Shown here one piece after another: positions 31,901 to 41,239 of a DNA stretch of 64,000 bases. The position numbers were made by a program, and so were the translations under genes. The DNA is from Pedobacter fastidiosus (GTDB taxonomy: Bacteria > Bacteroidota > Bacteroidia > Sphingobacteriales > Sphingobacteriaceae): the NCBI RefSeq assembly GCF_014306625.1, contig NZ_JACRYL010000011.1:124001-188000 (forward strand), in the 5' to 3' direction. Every line of letters begins with the position of its first letter. The first letter of the stretch is position 1. The notes below the pieces were generated by a model that was not told the DNA's origin, made no database searches, and saw nothing but the letters and a program-made list of their open reading frames with translations.

Positions 31901-31908
31901 CAAAAATA
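31901..31908 (-). promoter_or_regulatory. -7 promoter element for the helicase gene
   Basis: Read leftward, TATTTTTG matches TAnnTTTG exactly. Transcription would start around 31895, about 20 nt before TTG 31876, which supports that start codon over TTG 31903. Confidence 0.5.
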
Positions 31909-31974
31909 AGAATTCCTTAAGGCTTTTGCGAAAAATGTTAGTAAATAGTTATTGCATTTAATTGTGTAGTTTCA

Positions 31975-32095
31975 TTTTTAGGGAAAGCTAAACCTGTATT
32001 TTATAGGAATGTTAGTCCTTTGCTTTGCTAAACCCGAAGAAATCCCGATAGCTATCGGGAACGGGGTACCGCTTCGCCAAGGTTTAGATAAATTA
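31975..32095. repeat. GC-richer palindromic island (family D)
   Basis: Contains tgctttgctaaacccgaaga, the dyad cccgatagctatcggg (32052-32067), and acggggtaccgcttcgcc. The dyad matches that at 6393-6409. From 32096 to 32338 the sequence is AT-rich and shows nothing I recognise. Confidence 0.55.
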
Positions 32096-32338
32096 AGTTT
32101 GTACCACTATTGAGGGTTAAAACCCATTAGCGAATAATTATAATAAAAAGGAATTTAAGAAAATGTAAAGCTAATTCTTAAACTGTCGTAATGCTAAGAG
32201 GTCAATTTTCCTTAAAGCATATAAATTAAGAGATGATAAGCGTTAAGTTTTATGTGTTAGTAATCTAACTATCAAAATGATACTATTTGTAATGATAGGC
32301 GAGAAATCGACTAAGGGTTGCGTTTAGCTTCACCACCT

Positions 32339-32421
32339 CGTCATTGCGAGGCACGAAGCAATCTTACTACGATGGGTAGCCTAGCAAGCGTTTTAAGATT
32401 GCTTCGTGCCTCGCAATGACG
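32339..32421. repeat. REP-type palindrome, copy 4 (family A)
   Basis: Arms cgtcattgcgaggcacgaag and cttcgtgcctcgcaatgacg are perfect and enclose about 40 nt. It lies in the 748-bp spacer between the helicase and DUF493 genes. A frame read from it (32416-32694) is not a gene; it overlaps the DUF493 start in another frame. Confidence 0.9.
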
Positions 32422-32624
32422 ACCGTTCGTGTATGTGGTTTTAGAAAATTAAGTATCAATGCTTTTCAAATATTGTCATTAGTAACTTACAGATGTAAAT
32501 GGGTACAAGTTGTTTCAGAATCTTTTGAGCCATCAAAAATTTTCAGTTTTCCTCCACCAAACCTTATATTTATGCCAAAATTACATACCGCTCATTTAGG
32601 AATAGAATTTGATATGTTTTTGCC

Positions 32625-32936
32625 ATGGAAGATAATAATATTGAATTTACTGATATTCCTGAGGGAGCAAGTACAGATATTTACGCTAATTTAAAAGAGA
32701 AGTTAGAAACCGTGGAGAAATTTCCGGGCATTTATAATTTCAAGTTTATTATAACAGGAGGGATTGATAAAGTACAAGAATTACGCAAGATTTTACCAGA
32801 TGATAAATTTATAGAGCAACCATCTAAAACGGGTAAATATGTATCCATTACCGTTAAAAAGGAAATGCAAAATGCTGATGAAGTAATTGCGGTTTATAAG
32901 CAAGTTGCTACCATTAAAGGTATTATGATGCTTTAG
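32625..32936 (+). CDS. DUF493 (YbeD-like) protein
   Basis: A 103-aa cytosolic protein with an ACT-like alpha/beta fold. The pattern YANLKEKLETVEKFPGIYNFKFIITGG, then KTGKYVSITVKKEMQNADEVIAVYKQVATIKGIMML, matches DUF493/YbeD, including the conserved FPxxYxFKxI and SxxGKYxSxT features. The function is not established; E. coli YbeD sits near lipoate genes and has been suggested to be regulatory. It stands alone here between repeats on one side and a convergent operon on the other. Confidence 0.82.
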   Translation: MEDNNIEFTDIPEGASTDIYANLKEKLETVEKFPGIYNFKFIITGGIDKVQELRKILPDDKFIEQPSKTGKYVSITVKKEMQNADEVIAVYKQVATIKGIMML

Positions 32937-32970
32937 TTTTTTTGATGGACTTGATTTAAATATTTCATAT

Positions 32971-33037
32971 AAAAAATACCATATAAGAAGTTTAGTTTAA
33001 GAACCAGCTTACATGAACTTATATTTCTTATATGGTA
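32971..33037 (-). terminator. Long-loop terminator-like hairpin after the PH-domain operon
   Basis: Perfect 13-bp arms taccatataagaa (32977-32989) and ttcttatatggta (33025-33037) enclose 35 nt. Read leftward the second arm is followed by six T, so it probably ends the PH-domain transcript. The large loop is unusual for a simple terminator. Confidence 0.55.
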
Positions 33038-33120
33038 AAAAAACTCCTAATGTTGTTGGTAGATTTTTGCAAGTTGATCGATGGGTTCATAAACTCAATG
33101 TTGCAAGCTTCCCAGCACAA

Positions 33121-34626
33121 TTACATCCAATCTTCGTTGCCACTCTCTATCTGATAGAGCCAATAATTTACCAGTTGCTTAATCTCAGTATAATTTCCAT
33201 ATTTAAAATGGATTTGCCCAGCTGCAGTATGTAAACTTAAGTGGCCAACATCAACGCCTTTGTGCCAAGGGTATTGAAAAGTGGTAATTGCCTGGATTTT
33301 ACTTGGTGCTACAATCTCATTTGAAAGATCCCAGATTCCACTTTTCTTAATAATAAACTCTTGATTAACCGTTAATCGATGTCTCCGATAGCTTATATAA
33401 ATCATTAAAATTCCAATGCATAAATAAACTCCTGTAATAAATATATAGGGTTTAATCTGAGGAATATTAAAGGCTAAAATCAAGAAAATAATAACCGGAA
33501 GCACCATTTTAAAGAAAATTGGTAAATTCAAAAATCGCCAATCGGGGATAAATGTTTTTCCAATGGGAGGGACTTTTCCTAAAATCATTTTTAATAATTC
33601 GTCTCGTTCTAAAGGATTACACCCAGGAATTTCTAAGGTATTTCCCTGCATTTCGTGCCCTTTTTTGTTTTTGCCAAAATGAGCCTGTCGCAAACTCATA
33701 TTTAACATATTCATTTTCTTTTGGAAATAATTCTGACTGTATTTTGTAATCTGAACTTTATTTGGGCTTACTAAAGTATTTTTCTTTGCAATCAATCCCG
33801 AAGAAATCAATAAGGAATGTTGGTGCCGACTAATCTCTAGTTCAAAGTATTTATAAAAAGTCCTAACCAAGTTAATAACCAGCAAAACAATTAATAATGC
33901 CACAACCAGAATGGCCACCGAAACTAAGGTTACCATGCCTTTTACAGTGTTTTGAATTTGGTTTTTGTCTACTTCGAAAGCATCTAACAGCTGTCTTCCC
34001 TCATAAATTACAGTGTAAAAGAAGGCTGCTAAAAGTGCCAAACTTTGACCGTAGTTGGAAGTCAATCCAACTTTAAATAGAGTTCCGGCACTTATTTTTA
34101 AAAATGGAGTTTCCTCACTTATTGCATTATTTACAACAAACTCTGGTTTTTCGGCAAGAATATTTGCTCTGCTTAATAAATGCTCTTTTAAGTTATATGC
34201 TGATGTTTCATCTATAGCCTTAATACTAACTTCATCTCCATGAGCACCTGCAGTATCGATCTTTAGTCCATAAACACCAATTATTTTTTGAAGAATATTC
34301 TGGTTAATATTTACCTGCTGAATTTTATCCAATTGAATGGTTACTTGATCTCGACTAAAAATGCCTTTATTGACTATAAATTCTTGTTTTTCCTTATCCA
34401 GAAAGAAAGTGAACTTTAGGTACCACAAATAGGCGAAAAGAAAACTTATTAAGGTGATTGCAACTATACCTAATATAAGGTAGACAAAGTAAGTGCTTTG
34501 CATTTTTACAAAGGCAAGTACAAAAAGAAAAATCGTTGCTTTAATTAATTTAAACGTGGTGTGGGCACCCATTACGATAATTCCGTAAGCAGATTGGCGC
34601 TGTGGTTTGCTAAAATCGCTATTCAT
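33121..34626 (-). CDS. Bacterial PH-domain membrane protein, YdbT type
   Basis: A 501-aa membrane protein with repeated bPH2 domains and paired membrane helices (about 35-75, 195-250, 365-410). The bPH2 strand pattern is seen in IVNKGIFSRDQVTIQLDKIQQVNI (about 85-108) and again as IIKKSGIWDLSNEIVAPSKIQAI near the C-terminus, followed by LSLHTAAGQI. YdbS/YdbT-type pairs are of unknown function, though linked to antibiotic resistance in Bacillus. ATG 34626 overlaps the end of the upstream PH gene by 8 bp, so the two are translationally coupled. An upstream in-frame start would add ten residues inside that gene and is rejected. Confidence 0.85.
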   Translation of the reverse strand: MNSDFSKPQRQSAYGIIVMGAHTTFKLIKATIFLFVLAFVKMQSTYFVYLILGIVAITLISFLFAYLWYLKFTFFLDKEKQEFIVNKGIFSRDQVTIQLDKIQQVNINQNILQKIIGVYGLKIDTAGAHGDEVSIKAIDETSAYNLKEHLLSRANILAEKPEFVVNNAISEETPFLKISAGTLFKVGLTSNYGQSLALLAAFFYTVIYEGRQLLDAFEVDKNQIQNTVKGMVTLVSVAILVVALLIVLLVINLVRTFYKYFELEISRHQHSLLISSGLIAKKNTLVSPNKVQITKYSQNYFQKKMNMLNMSLRQAHFGKNKKGHEMQGNTLEIPGCNPLERDELLKMILGKVPPIGKTFIPDWRFLNLPIFFKMVLPVIIFLILAFNIPQIKPYIFITGVYLCIGILMIYISYRRHRLTVNQEFIIKKSGIWDLSNEIVAPSKIQAITTFQYPWHKGVDVGHLSLHTAAGQIHFKYGNYTEIKQLVNYWLYQIESGNEDWM

Positions 34627-35164
34627 GACCTTCAATTTCAGCAGTTTGATTTTCAATTATATCAAGTTTTTTCAATAACAAATCACGGATACCTTGTGCA
34701 ACATCAATTGGAATTCCGGCGATATGTAAATGCCCGGTTTGCCCACCAGCAGTAAAAATCTGCAACGAGCCGAGATTATAAATTCTTGAAAAAATACCTT
34801 CATTTAATTCAATATGCTGAATCCGATTTAGAGGCACGATAGTAGTTGTTTCTGCAATGATGCCACTTTTGTAAATTACATCATGCGCTCTTACTGCATA
34901 CCCACGCTTTTTAAAACTTGCCCTAAAAAGGAGGAATAAAATTAAAGTTAGAGCTAAGTAGACTCCAATAATAAGAAATGCCTGTGCTCTAATTTCTTCA
35001 ACAAAACATATTAAGATTATTGCTCCAATGCCTATTATTCCAAAAAAAATAAGCAAGTTAATACAAATGATTTTCCAATAATCAGCATGTGGTTTTTGAA
35101 GTTGAATATCCTCAAACTTAGGGAGTGAATCTAAATCGACAATTTCATTGGTGAAGGATTGCAT
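34619..35164 (-). CDS. Bacterial PH-domain membrane protein, YdbS type
   Basis: A 181-aa protein with two membrane helices (about 30-54 and 60-82) followed by one bPH2 domain: VRAHDVIYKSGIIAETTTIVPLNRIQHIELNEGIFSRIYNLGSLQIFTAGG (about 90-141), including the characteristic RIQHIE strand. First gene of a two-gene operon with the YdbT-type protein. The pair probably forms a membrane complex. Function unknown. Confidence 0.87.
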   Translation of the reverse strand: MQSFTNEIVDLDSLPKFEDIQLQKPHADYWKIICINLLIFFGIIGIGAIILICFVEEIRAQAFLIIGVYLALTLILFLLFRASFKKRGYAVRAHDVIYKSGIIAETTTIVPLNRIQHIELNEGIFSRIYNLGSLQIFTAGGQTGHLHIAGIPIDVAQGIRDLLLKKLDIIENQTAEIEGHE

Positions 35165-35234
35165 TTGTTTACGGGTTTTGGATAAAGATATAAAACATAT
35201 TAATCCACTATGTGACTAATATTGAAATCTTTTG

Positions 35235-36209
35235 TTACCTCGCTACAATGAATTTTTTAGCGGCAGAGTACTGGCCCGAATCTGAAGATACTTTAAAGAA
35301 ATAAATTCCTGGTACAAAAGTCGTGGTGTTAATTTCCAGTGTGTGTTTGCCGGTATTTAAATATTCGTTAACCACAGTTTTAACCAATCGGCCCATTAAA
35401 TCGAAAATCTGAATATTAATTTTATCTGTTTCTGGTAACACAATATCAATATAAGTTTGTGTAGAAGCTGGGTTTGGATAGTTTTGGGTAACTACAAACT
35501 TTAAAAACTTATCAAATATCGCCTTGTTAATTGCATCAAAAATTACATAACTTACTAACCTATAACCTCGTGCATTTGGGTGAAAAGCATCTTGATAAAG
35601 CGAAAAATCGCGACGCATCGCGGCGTTTACATCAGCAAGATAAATTTTGTATTCGGTAGCAAGTTTTCTATAAATTGTATTTATTGCTCTAATATTAGTA
35701 TTAACAGGAACTAAGTTTGCGGTAGTTCTATCATCCACATTTTGAAGAGTGCAAAGTATTGGAACAAGTTTTTGCCTAAGACTCGTTTCAATAATTACTC
35801 GCATATTCGATTCGGTATTTGCTACCGTCTGCTTTTTATCTCTAATTGCAACGGCATCATTAATCCCCATATCAATTACAATAAAGCCTGTTCGATCTCT
35901 AATTGCATTATCAATCCGAAGTAAACCTTGAAAAGTGGTTTGGCCGCCAATACCATGATTAGTAATGTCTACAACTTTATTGGCATAACAGTTTTGGAAA
36001 TTGCTCAATAACATCGGTTGGAAACCCACACCGCCAACACCTTCTACAGTACTGGCACCAAAAGTTACAATGTTAATACTGTCTTTAGCATAGAATTGTG
36101 CTGCTTCTGGGCAACTTACACGAGTTGAATTTTGAGCAGATGCAAAATCAACAAAACCAAAACATAAAAGCAACAGCAAAAAAGGGTGTACTATTGCACT
36201 TAATTTCAT
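35235..36209 (-). CDS. SGNH/GDSL hydrolase with T9SS type A sorting domain
   Basis: A 324-aa exported esterase-like protein. Signal peptide about 1-25 (ending ASAQ). Blocks of the SGNH fold are present: nucleophile Ser in TFGASTVEG (Ser53), GIGG (block II), MGINDA (Asn117-Asp118, block III) and DAFHP (Asp207, His210, block V). The last ~85 residues (from QNYPNPAS through FDLMGRLVKT, then GIYFFKVSSDSG...KKFIVAR) form a type A C-terminal sorting domain, so it should leave the cell through the type IX system. A GTG one codon upstream is also possible. Substrate unknown. It stands alone, divergent from the M20 dipeptidase. Confidence 0.88.
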   Translation of the reverse strand: MKLSAIVHPFLLLLLCFGFVDFASAQNSTRVSCPEAAQFYAKDSINIVTFGASTVEGVGGVGFQPMLLSNFQNCYANKVVDITNHGIGGQTTFQGLLRIDNAIRDRTGFIVIDMGINDAVAIRDKKQTVANTESNMRVIIETSLRQKLVPILCTLQNVDDRTTANLVPVNTNIRAINTIYRKLATEYKIYLADVNAAMRRDFSLYQDAFHPNARGYRLVSYVIFDAINKAIFDKFLKFVVTQNYPNPASTQTYIDIVLPETDKINIQIFDLMGRLVKTVVNEYLNTGKHTLEINTTTFVPGIYFFKVSSDSGQYSAAKKFIVAR

Positions 36210-36499
36210 CACTAAAGTTCTTTCAGACAGGATTTAAGGATATCTTATAAAAGTCGCAATTTACTAAAAATTAGATTGAACTTCCTAGTCAGTTTTTCTT
36301 TTTTAATTCCTTTATAGCAATTTTAAAGCAATCTTTTATTTCAACCCAATAGTTCGGTAAGTTTTGGTTCTAAAACGTGATGCGAGCAAATTTTTTATGA
36401 TTTTCTGCACTTCTTCTACCAATTAATTTATTAATTAATAGAATATTTATTTCAATCTACCTTTTAGCCTTAATTTTATGGCGTTTATTTGGTAAAGCC

Positions 36500-36507
36500 T
36501 ATATTTG
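36500..36507 (+). promoter_or_regulatory. -7 promoter element for the M20 dipeptidase
   Basis: TATATTTG matches TAnnTTTG exactly and ends 17 bp before ATG 36525. The upstream frame start (36489) lies ahead of it, supporting the shorter protein. The rest of the 315-bp divergent spacer is AT-rich with no gene. Confidence 0.6.
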
Positions 36508-36524
36508 CCCAAATTTATTTTGTT

Positions 36525-37895
36525 ATGCAAGAGATTAAAAATTATGTAGAAACACACAAACAACGTTTTTTAGATGAGTTGTTTGAGTTATTACGTTTTC
36601 CATCGGTAAGTGCCGACCCAAAATATAAAGCTGATGTGCTAAAAACGGCTGATTATGTTGCGCAGAAATTAAAAGATGCTGGCGCAGATAAAGTTGAAAT
36701 ATGCTCAACGGCTGGTTATCCGATTGTTTATGGCGAAAAAATTGTTGATGCTTCTTTGCCAACAGTATTAATTTATGGCCATTACGATGTTCAGCCTGCA
36801 GATCCTTTAGAACTTTGGAAAACCCCACCTTTCGAGCCAACCGTTCGCGATGGTAAAATTTATGCTCGTGGCGCTTGTGATGATAAAGGACAGTTCTACA
36901 TGCATGTTAAAGCATTCGAATTAATGATGGAAACCAATACTTTGGCTTGCAATGTTAAGTTTATGATCGAAGGCGAGGAGGAAGTAGGCTCTGCAAATCT
37001 TGGTATTTTTGTAAAAGCAAATGCAGAGCGTTTAAAAGCTGATGTGGTTTTAATTTCTGATACTTCAATGATCAGCATGGAACACCCATCTATAGAAACG
37101 GGTTTACGTGGCTTAGCCTATATGGAAGTAGAAGTTGTTGGTCCGAACCGCGATTTACACTCTGGTGTTTATGGTGGTGCAGTGGCTAATCCGGCTACTA
37201 TTCTTTGCAAAATGATTGCTTCCTTGCATGATGAAAATAACCACATTACCATTCCTGCTTTTTACGATAAGGTTATCGAATTAACTGATGAAGAGAAAAA
37301 AGCCTTAAACTCTGCTCCTTACGATGAGGCAGAATACACAAAGGATTTAGATATTGAAGAAGTTTGGGGTGAAAAAGGTTATTCGACTTTAGAGCGTACC
37401 GGAACTCGCCCAACTTTAGAGGTTAATGGAATTTGGAGCGGTTATATTGGTGAAGGTGCTAAAACGGTATTGCCAAGTAAAGCAAATGCTAAAATTTCAA
37501 TGCGTTTGGTGCCGAGTCAAAGCTCAGAGGAAATTGCAGAAATTTTTACCAAACACTTCGAAAGTATTGCACCTAAAAACGTTAAGGTTAAAGTTACAGC
37601 TCATCATGGTGGCGAGCCGGTGGTAACGCCAACAGATAGTATTGCTTACCAAGCTGCGGAAAAAGCAATTGAAGATAGTTTTGGTAAAAAAGCCATTCCA
37701 ACTCGTGGTGGTGGTAGTATTCCAATTGTTGCCCTATTTGAAGATGTTTTGGGTATTAAATCTGTGCTCTTCGGTTTCGGTTTAGATAGCGATGCACTGC
37801 ACTCTCCGAATGAGAAATACGATATCTTCAACTATTATAAAGGCATAGAAACTTTGCCATTATTCCACAAATATTTTGCAGAATTGAGTAAATAG
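36525..37895 (+). CDS. M20-family dipeptidase
   Basis: Zinc di-/aminopeptidase of the ArgE/DapE/CNDP clan. The 456-aa protein (from MQEIKNYVE) has RFPSVSADP near the N-terminus, metal ligands in IYGHYDVQPAD (His and catalytic Asp), YARGACDDKGQ (bridging Asp), IEGEEEVGS (general base Glu plus ligand Glu), ISDTSM (Asp) and DALHSPNE (C-terminal His), with a lid/dimerisation domain at about 195-355. All ligands are present. Cytosolic, with no signal peptide. Monocistronic, with a promoter element and a terminator. Confidence 0.92.
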   Translation: MQEIKNYVETHKQRFLDELFELLRFPSVSADPKYKADVLKTADYVAQKLKDAGADKVEICSTAGYPIVYGEKIVDASLPTVLIYGHYDVQPADPLELWKTPPFEPTVRDGKIYARGACDDKGQFYMHVKAFELMMETNTLACNVKFMIEGEEEVGSANLGIFVKANAERLKADVVLISDTSMISMEHPSIETGLRGLAYMEVEVVGPNRDLHSGVYGGAVANPATILCKMIASLHDENNHITIPAFYDKVIELTDEEKKALNSAPYDEAEYTKDLDIEEVWGEKGYSTLERTGTRPTLEVNGIWSGYIGEGAKTVLPSKANAKISMRLVPSQSSEEIAEIFTKHFESIAPKNVKVKVTAHHGGEPVVTPTDSIAYQAAEKAIEDSFGKKAIPTRGGGSIPIVALFEDVLGIKSVLFGFGLDSDALHSPNEKYDIFNYYKGIETLPLFHKYFAELSK

Positions 37896-37918
37896 TATTC
37901 TATAAAAGATTCATTTAT

Positions 37919-37956
37919 CCCTGTTTAGTTTTTTTCTAGACAGGGATTTTTTTTGA
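37919..37956 (+). terminator. Rho-independent terminator after the M20 dipeptidase
   Basis: Stem atccctgt / acagggat with inner ttag/ctag pairing and a T-rich loop, followed by eight T. It starts 24 bp past the stop codon. Confidence 0.88.
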
Positions 37957-37976
37957 AAATGAACGTTTAGTTTTTC

Positions 37977-38300
37977 ATTGGTGCTGTAGTCCCGCCGTTC
38001 GCTTTACTTCGCTGTTAACCGCAAGGGTTAACGCTATGTGTTCGCTACTGTCTGGTTTATTAACTAAGGTTTGTTTTCCATTTGATAAGCCTGTTCCTGC
38101 AAAGTTCGTAATTAATAGCCTATTAAACCTCAATTTGCTTAAAATGGTATGGCTATTTGCAAGCTTAAATAATTTTCCTCACTGCGCCACCTAAACCCGA
38201 CCGAAGTGTAAAATCCTTTTCTGGTTTTTTTTATCAGAAAAGATTTGGAACGGGGGCGGGACTGCATCAACCGAAAAGTGCTTGAATTGCTTTCCAAAAA
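37977..38300. repeat. Two GC-richer palindromic islands (family D)
   Basis: The 461-bp spacer after the dipeptidase holds gctgtagtcccgccgttcgc and the dyad gttaaccgcaagggttaac (38016-38034), and then, on the opposite strand relative to 6330, tttggaaagcaattcaagca through ttcggttgatgcagtcccgc to cgggtttaggtggcgc. The shared ends define family D; the interior differs. No gene seen. Confidence 0.6.
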
Positions 38301-38356
38301 AAGAAAATCAAATCATTTCAGTTTTTTAACCACAGATTTTTTTATAAATTGTACCC

Positions 38357-39337
38357 ATGAAATACCTATTCTCATCTCTTTTACTTTTAGCTGGTCTTGC
38401 TTCTCTTGCTCAAGATAGTAAAACGATTAAGCAGTCTGGAAACCCAATTTTTAAAGGTTGGTACGCCGATCCTGATGTAGCAATTTTTAACAACAAATAC
38501 TGGGTTTATCCTACATACTCTGCAAAATATAAAGAGCAGGTATTTTTGGATGCCTTTTCATCAGATGATCTCGTGACTTGGAAAAAACACGAACACATTG
38601 TAGATACTTCAGCAATTAAATGGGCTAACAAAGCCATGTGGGCGCCAGCAATTGTTAAAAAAGATAAAAAATACTATCTGTTTTTTGGAGCGAACGATAT
38701 TCAAAGCGATAATGAAATTGGCGGAATTGGTGTAGCTGTAGCCGATAAACCTGAAGGGCCGTACAAAGATCATTTAGGAAAGCCTTTGGTAGATAAATTT
38801 CATAACGGTGCACAACCAATCGATCAGTTTGTTTTTAAGGATAAGGATGGCCAATATTATTTAATTTACGGTGGTTGGAGACATTGCAACATCGCTAAGT
38901 TGAATAAGGATTTTACTGGTTTTCTTCCTTTTGAAGATGGAACAATTTTTAAAGAAATTACTCCAGATAATTACGTTGAAGGACCATATATGTTTATTAG
39001 AAACGGTAAATATTATTTTATGTGGAGCGAGGGTGGCTGGACAGGACCAGATTATTCTGTGGCTTATGCAGTTAGCGATTCGCCTTTCGGGCCATTTAAA
39101 AGGGTTGGGAAAATATTAAAACAAGATGCTTCAATTGCAACAGGAGCAGGGCATCATTCGGTAATTATCAACGAGAAAAAAGGAGCTTATTATATTGTTT
39201 ATCACCGTCGCCCTTTAACAGAAACTGATGGAAATCATCGGGTTACCTGCATTGATGAAATGAAATTTGATACAGAAGGAAATATTCTTCCTGTAAAAAT
39301 TACAAACGAGGGTGTTAAAGCTCAAAAGGTAAAATAG
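38357..39337 (+). CDS. Glycoside hydrolase family 43-like enzyme
   Basis: A 326-aa exported five-bladed propeller glycosidase. Signal peptide about 1-18 (ending SLAQ). The GH43 catalytic triad is visible: Asp base in GWYADPDVAIF, pKa-tuning Asp in AQPIDQFVF, and Glu acid in NYVEGPYMF. MWAPAIVKKDKKYYLFFGAND is a typical blade-one motif. Family members cleave arabinose, xylose or galactose linkages; which one cannot be read here. No SusC/SusD pair or other glycosidase is adjacent, so it is not in an obvious polysaccharide-utilisation locus. Confidence 0.88.
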   Translation: MKYLFSSLLLLAGLASLAQDSKTIKQSGNPIFKGWYADPDVAIFNNKYWVYPTYSAKYKEQVFLDAFSSDDLVTWKKHEHIVDTSAIKWANKAMWAPAIVKKDKKYYLFFGANDIQSDNEIGGIGVAVADKPEGPYKDHLGKPLVDKFHNGAQPIDQFVFKDKDGQYYLIYGGWRHCNIAKLNKDFTGFLPFEDGTIFKEITPDNYVEGPYMFIRNGKYYFMWSEGGWTGPDYSVAYAVSDSPFGPFKRVGKILKQDASIATGAGHHSVIINEKKGAYYIVYHRRPLTETDGNHRVTCIDEMKFDTEGNILPVKITNEGVKAQKVK

Positions 39338-39342
39338 TTCAG

Positions 39343-39377
39343 CTTCAGCTGGAAATTATATTAATTTCCAGCTGAAG
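39343..39377. terminator. Bidirectional hairpin between GH43 and the MFS gene
   Basis: Perfect 16-bp arms cttcagctggaaatta and taatttccagctgaag with a 3-nt loop. The right arm abuts the MFS stop codon. There is no long T-run on either side, so it may act more as a 3' stabilising stem than as a strong terminator. Confidence 0.7.
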
Positions 39378-40604
39378 TTAATTTGTCTCCAAAGCAAATT
39401 TAACTTGCTTCTTGTTCAATATGCTAAATCCCCAAGCACACAATAGAAGCATAAGTGCAAGCCCCATCCAAAGCGTATTATAGCCTAAATTTTTGGCAAT
39501 AAAAAAGCCAGCCAATGGTCCAATTAACTGTGCGCAAGACCAGCTTAAAGTGTATCCTGCTGCGTACAGGCCTCTATTATGCTCGTTACTTCTGTTAATT
39601 ACAATAGTGTTTATAAAAGGTAAAGCAAACATTTCGCCACCGGTAAAAACAACAATAGTAATTATTGCCATGGCAATGTGAAAGCTAAATGGTGCACTGA
39701 GCATAATGTATGAAGTAGCGAAAAAGACTGCTCCAATTATAATGAAAAACATAGGAGATCGTTTAGCTTCAATTTTATTGATCATAATCATTTCAAAAAG
39801 AGCAATTACGAGTCCATTTAAACCAATTATTAAGCCTATTGCAAATTCATCTATGTGCCATTGTTCTTTAAAAAAAACAGGTACAATTCTAAACATTAAA
39901 AATGCACAGGTAATAAAAACCGTTGTTAATAATATAAACTGCATATAAAATGCATCTTGCCAAGGTTTCATAATCATCATTTTACTTGCATTTTCCTTAG
40001 CCTGTTTCATAAAATCCTTCACCTTCGGTAAGAAAGATAAAATTAAAATTCCAACAATAATGCTTACGCCACCTTCTACAATAAAGAGAAGTTTGTAATT
40101 AATTGATGCAATAATTCCAGCTAAACTAATCCCGACAGACCACCCAATGTTTACAGCAAGTCTGTTTAGGGAGTAAGATCTTGTTATGGTTCCTTCTTGA
40201 GCATAATGAGCAACGGCGGTAAAATTAGCCGGACGAAAAGCTTCAGAAAAGAAGCTAATGACTACAGCTAAAACACATAACGTTGAAAAATGTGTAATGG
40301 TAGAAAATAAAATGAAAAGCAAGCCACCAATAATAGATGATAAAATTTGAACGGGTCTAAAACCAATCATATCAGTTAGTTTGCCACCCATTGCTGATCC
40401 CATTATGGAACCCACACCAAATAAAGTGATAATTAAACCCGCATCCATTTCTGTTTTGTGCAAACTTTGAGTAACGTAAAGCCCCATAAACGGCACCGCC
40501 ATACTTCCACATCTATTAAACATCATTACAATACTTAAAAGCCAAGTTTCTCTGCTTAGGCTACTAAAAGAAGTTTTATAGGTGTTTAATATAAGTTGGA
40601 ACAT
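39378..40604 (-). CDS. Major facilitator superfamily transporter
   Basis: A 408-aa inner-membrane protein with about twelve helices in two halves. The loop between helices 2 and 3 carries GGKLTDMIGFRPVQ, the MFS motif A (GxLaDrxGrkxxl). Resembles the MdtG/YfcJ-like drug-efflux group. The substrate cannot be assigned. Its start is preceded by 183 bp without a clear promoter, and it converges on GH43. Confidence 0.88.
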   Translation of the reverse strand: MFQLILNTYKTSFSSLSRETWLLSIVMMFNRCGSMAVPFMGLYVTQSLHKTEMDAGLIITLFGVGSIMGSAMGGKLTDMIGFRPVQILSSIIGGLLFILFSTITHFSTLCVLAVVISFFSEAFRPANFTAVAHYAQEGTITRSYSLNRLAVNIGWSVGISLAGIIASINYKLLFIVEGGVSIIVGILILSFLPKVKDFMKQAKENASKMMIMKPWQDAFYMQFILLTTVFITCAFLMFRIVPVFFKEQWHIDEFAIGLIIGLNGLVIALFEMIMINKIEAKRSPMFFIIIGAVFFATSYIMLSAPFSFHIAMAIITIVVFTGGEMFALPFINTIVINRSNEHNRGLYAAGYTLSWSCAQLIGPLAGFFIAKNLGYNTLWMGLALMLLLCAWGFSILNKKQVKFALETN

Positions 40605-40787
40605 GTTTTGGTTTCGAGAAGCAAAAATAGAAATTTATCACCTATACTGGAGCGGTATTTTTGCTTAGAATTGGATTAATGCTTAATTTTTTCTGCGTTG
40701 CAACGCACTGATTTGTTTCAAAAACGCTTGTGGAAATATCAAGATGAAGGTAACTTGTGCGCTGAAATTCCCTTAATACTAAATCAA

Positions 40788-41138
40788 TTATTTGCCAGTA
40801 ATAAATTTACGGTGTTCTAACCCCCAGTCTGTAAGGTTATTGATGATTTTTTTTAATGTCATACCATATTCCGTTAATTGATATTGAACTGATATAGGCT
40901 GAGTTTCTAAAACCGTTCGATTGATCAACTTATTGAGCTCCAATTCTTTTAACTCTTTACTCAACATTTTATTCGATATTCCATCTACATCATTTAAAAT
41001 GTCAGAAAATCTTCTTTTACTATAATAGCAGATAGATGAAATGATGGATATTTTCCATTTTCCGCTTAGCACATCCATCGCATCGTGGACAGCCATGATT
41101 TCTTTTTTGTGCCCTAATTGGCATTCATTTTCAGTCAT
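40788..41138 (-). CDS. HxlR-family transcriptional regulator
   Basis: A 116-aa winged-helix regulator. The pattern GKWKISIISSICYYSKRRFSDILNDVDGISNKMLSKELKELELNKLINR is the HxlR DNA-binding domain. Cys6 near the N-terminus is placed as in the quinone/aldehyde-sensing members YodB and CatR of Bacillus, suggesting redox or electrophile sensing. It is divergent from the SDR gene across a 101-bp region with a perfect 15-bp inverted repeat beginning at its start codon, probably its operator. Confidence 0.92.
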   Translation of the reverse strand: MTENECQLGHKKEIMAVHDAMDVLSGKWKISIISSICYYSKRRFSDILNDVDGISNKMLSKELKELELNKLINRTVLETQPISVQYQLTEYGMTLKKIINNLTDWGLEHRKFITGK

Positions 41139-41190
41139 AAGTTACTTTGTTACCCGAAAGTTACTGTTACTTTTCGTTACAAAGTAACTT
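41139..41190. promoter_or_regulatory. Probable HxlR operator, 15-bp inverted repeat
   Basis: Perfect arms aagttactttgttac (41139-41153) and gttacaaagtaactt (41176-41190) enclose 22 bp that contain further gttac half-sites (41160-41165, 41165-41170). The left arm abuts the regulator start codon and the right arm is 49 bp from the SDR start. This fits autorepression plus control of the divergent gene. Confidence 0.8.
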
Positions 41191-41239
41191 AAATAAATTG
41201 ATTCACCCTAACTTTACGGCTTAAACAATTAAAAAAATC

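Noticed and set aside
32416..32694. 92-codon frame upstream of DUF493
   Set aside because: Starts in a REP arm and overlaps the DUF493 gene in another frame; no recognisable domain.
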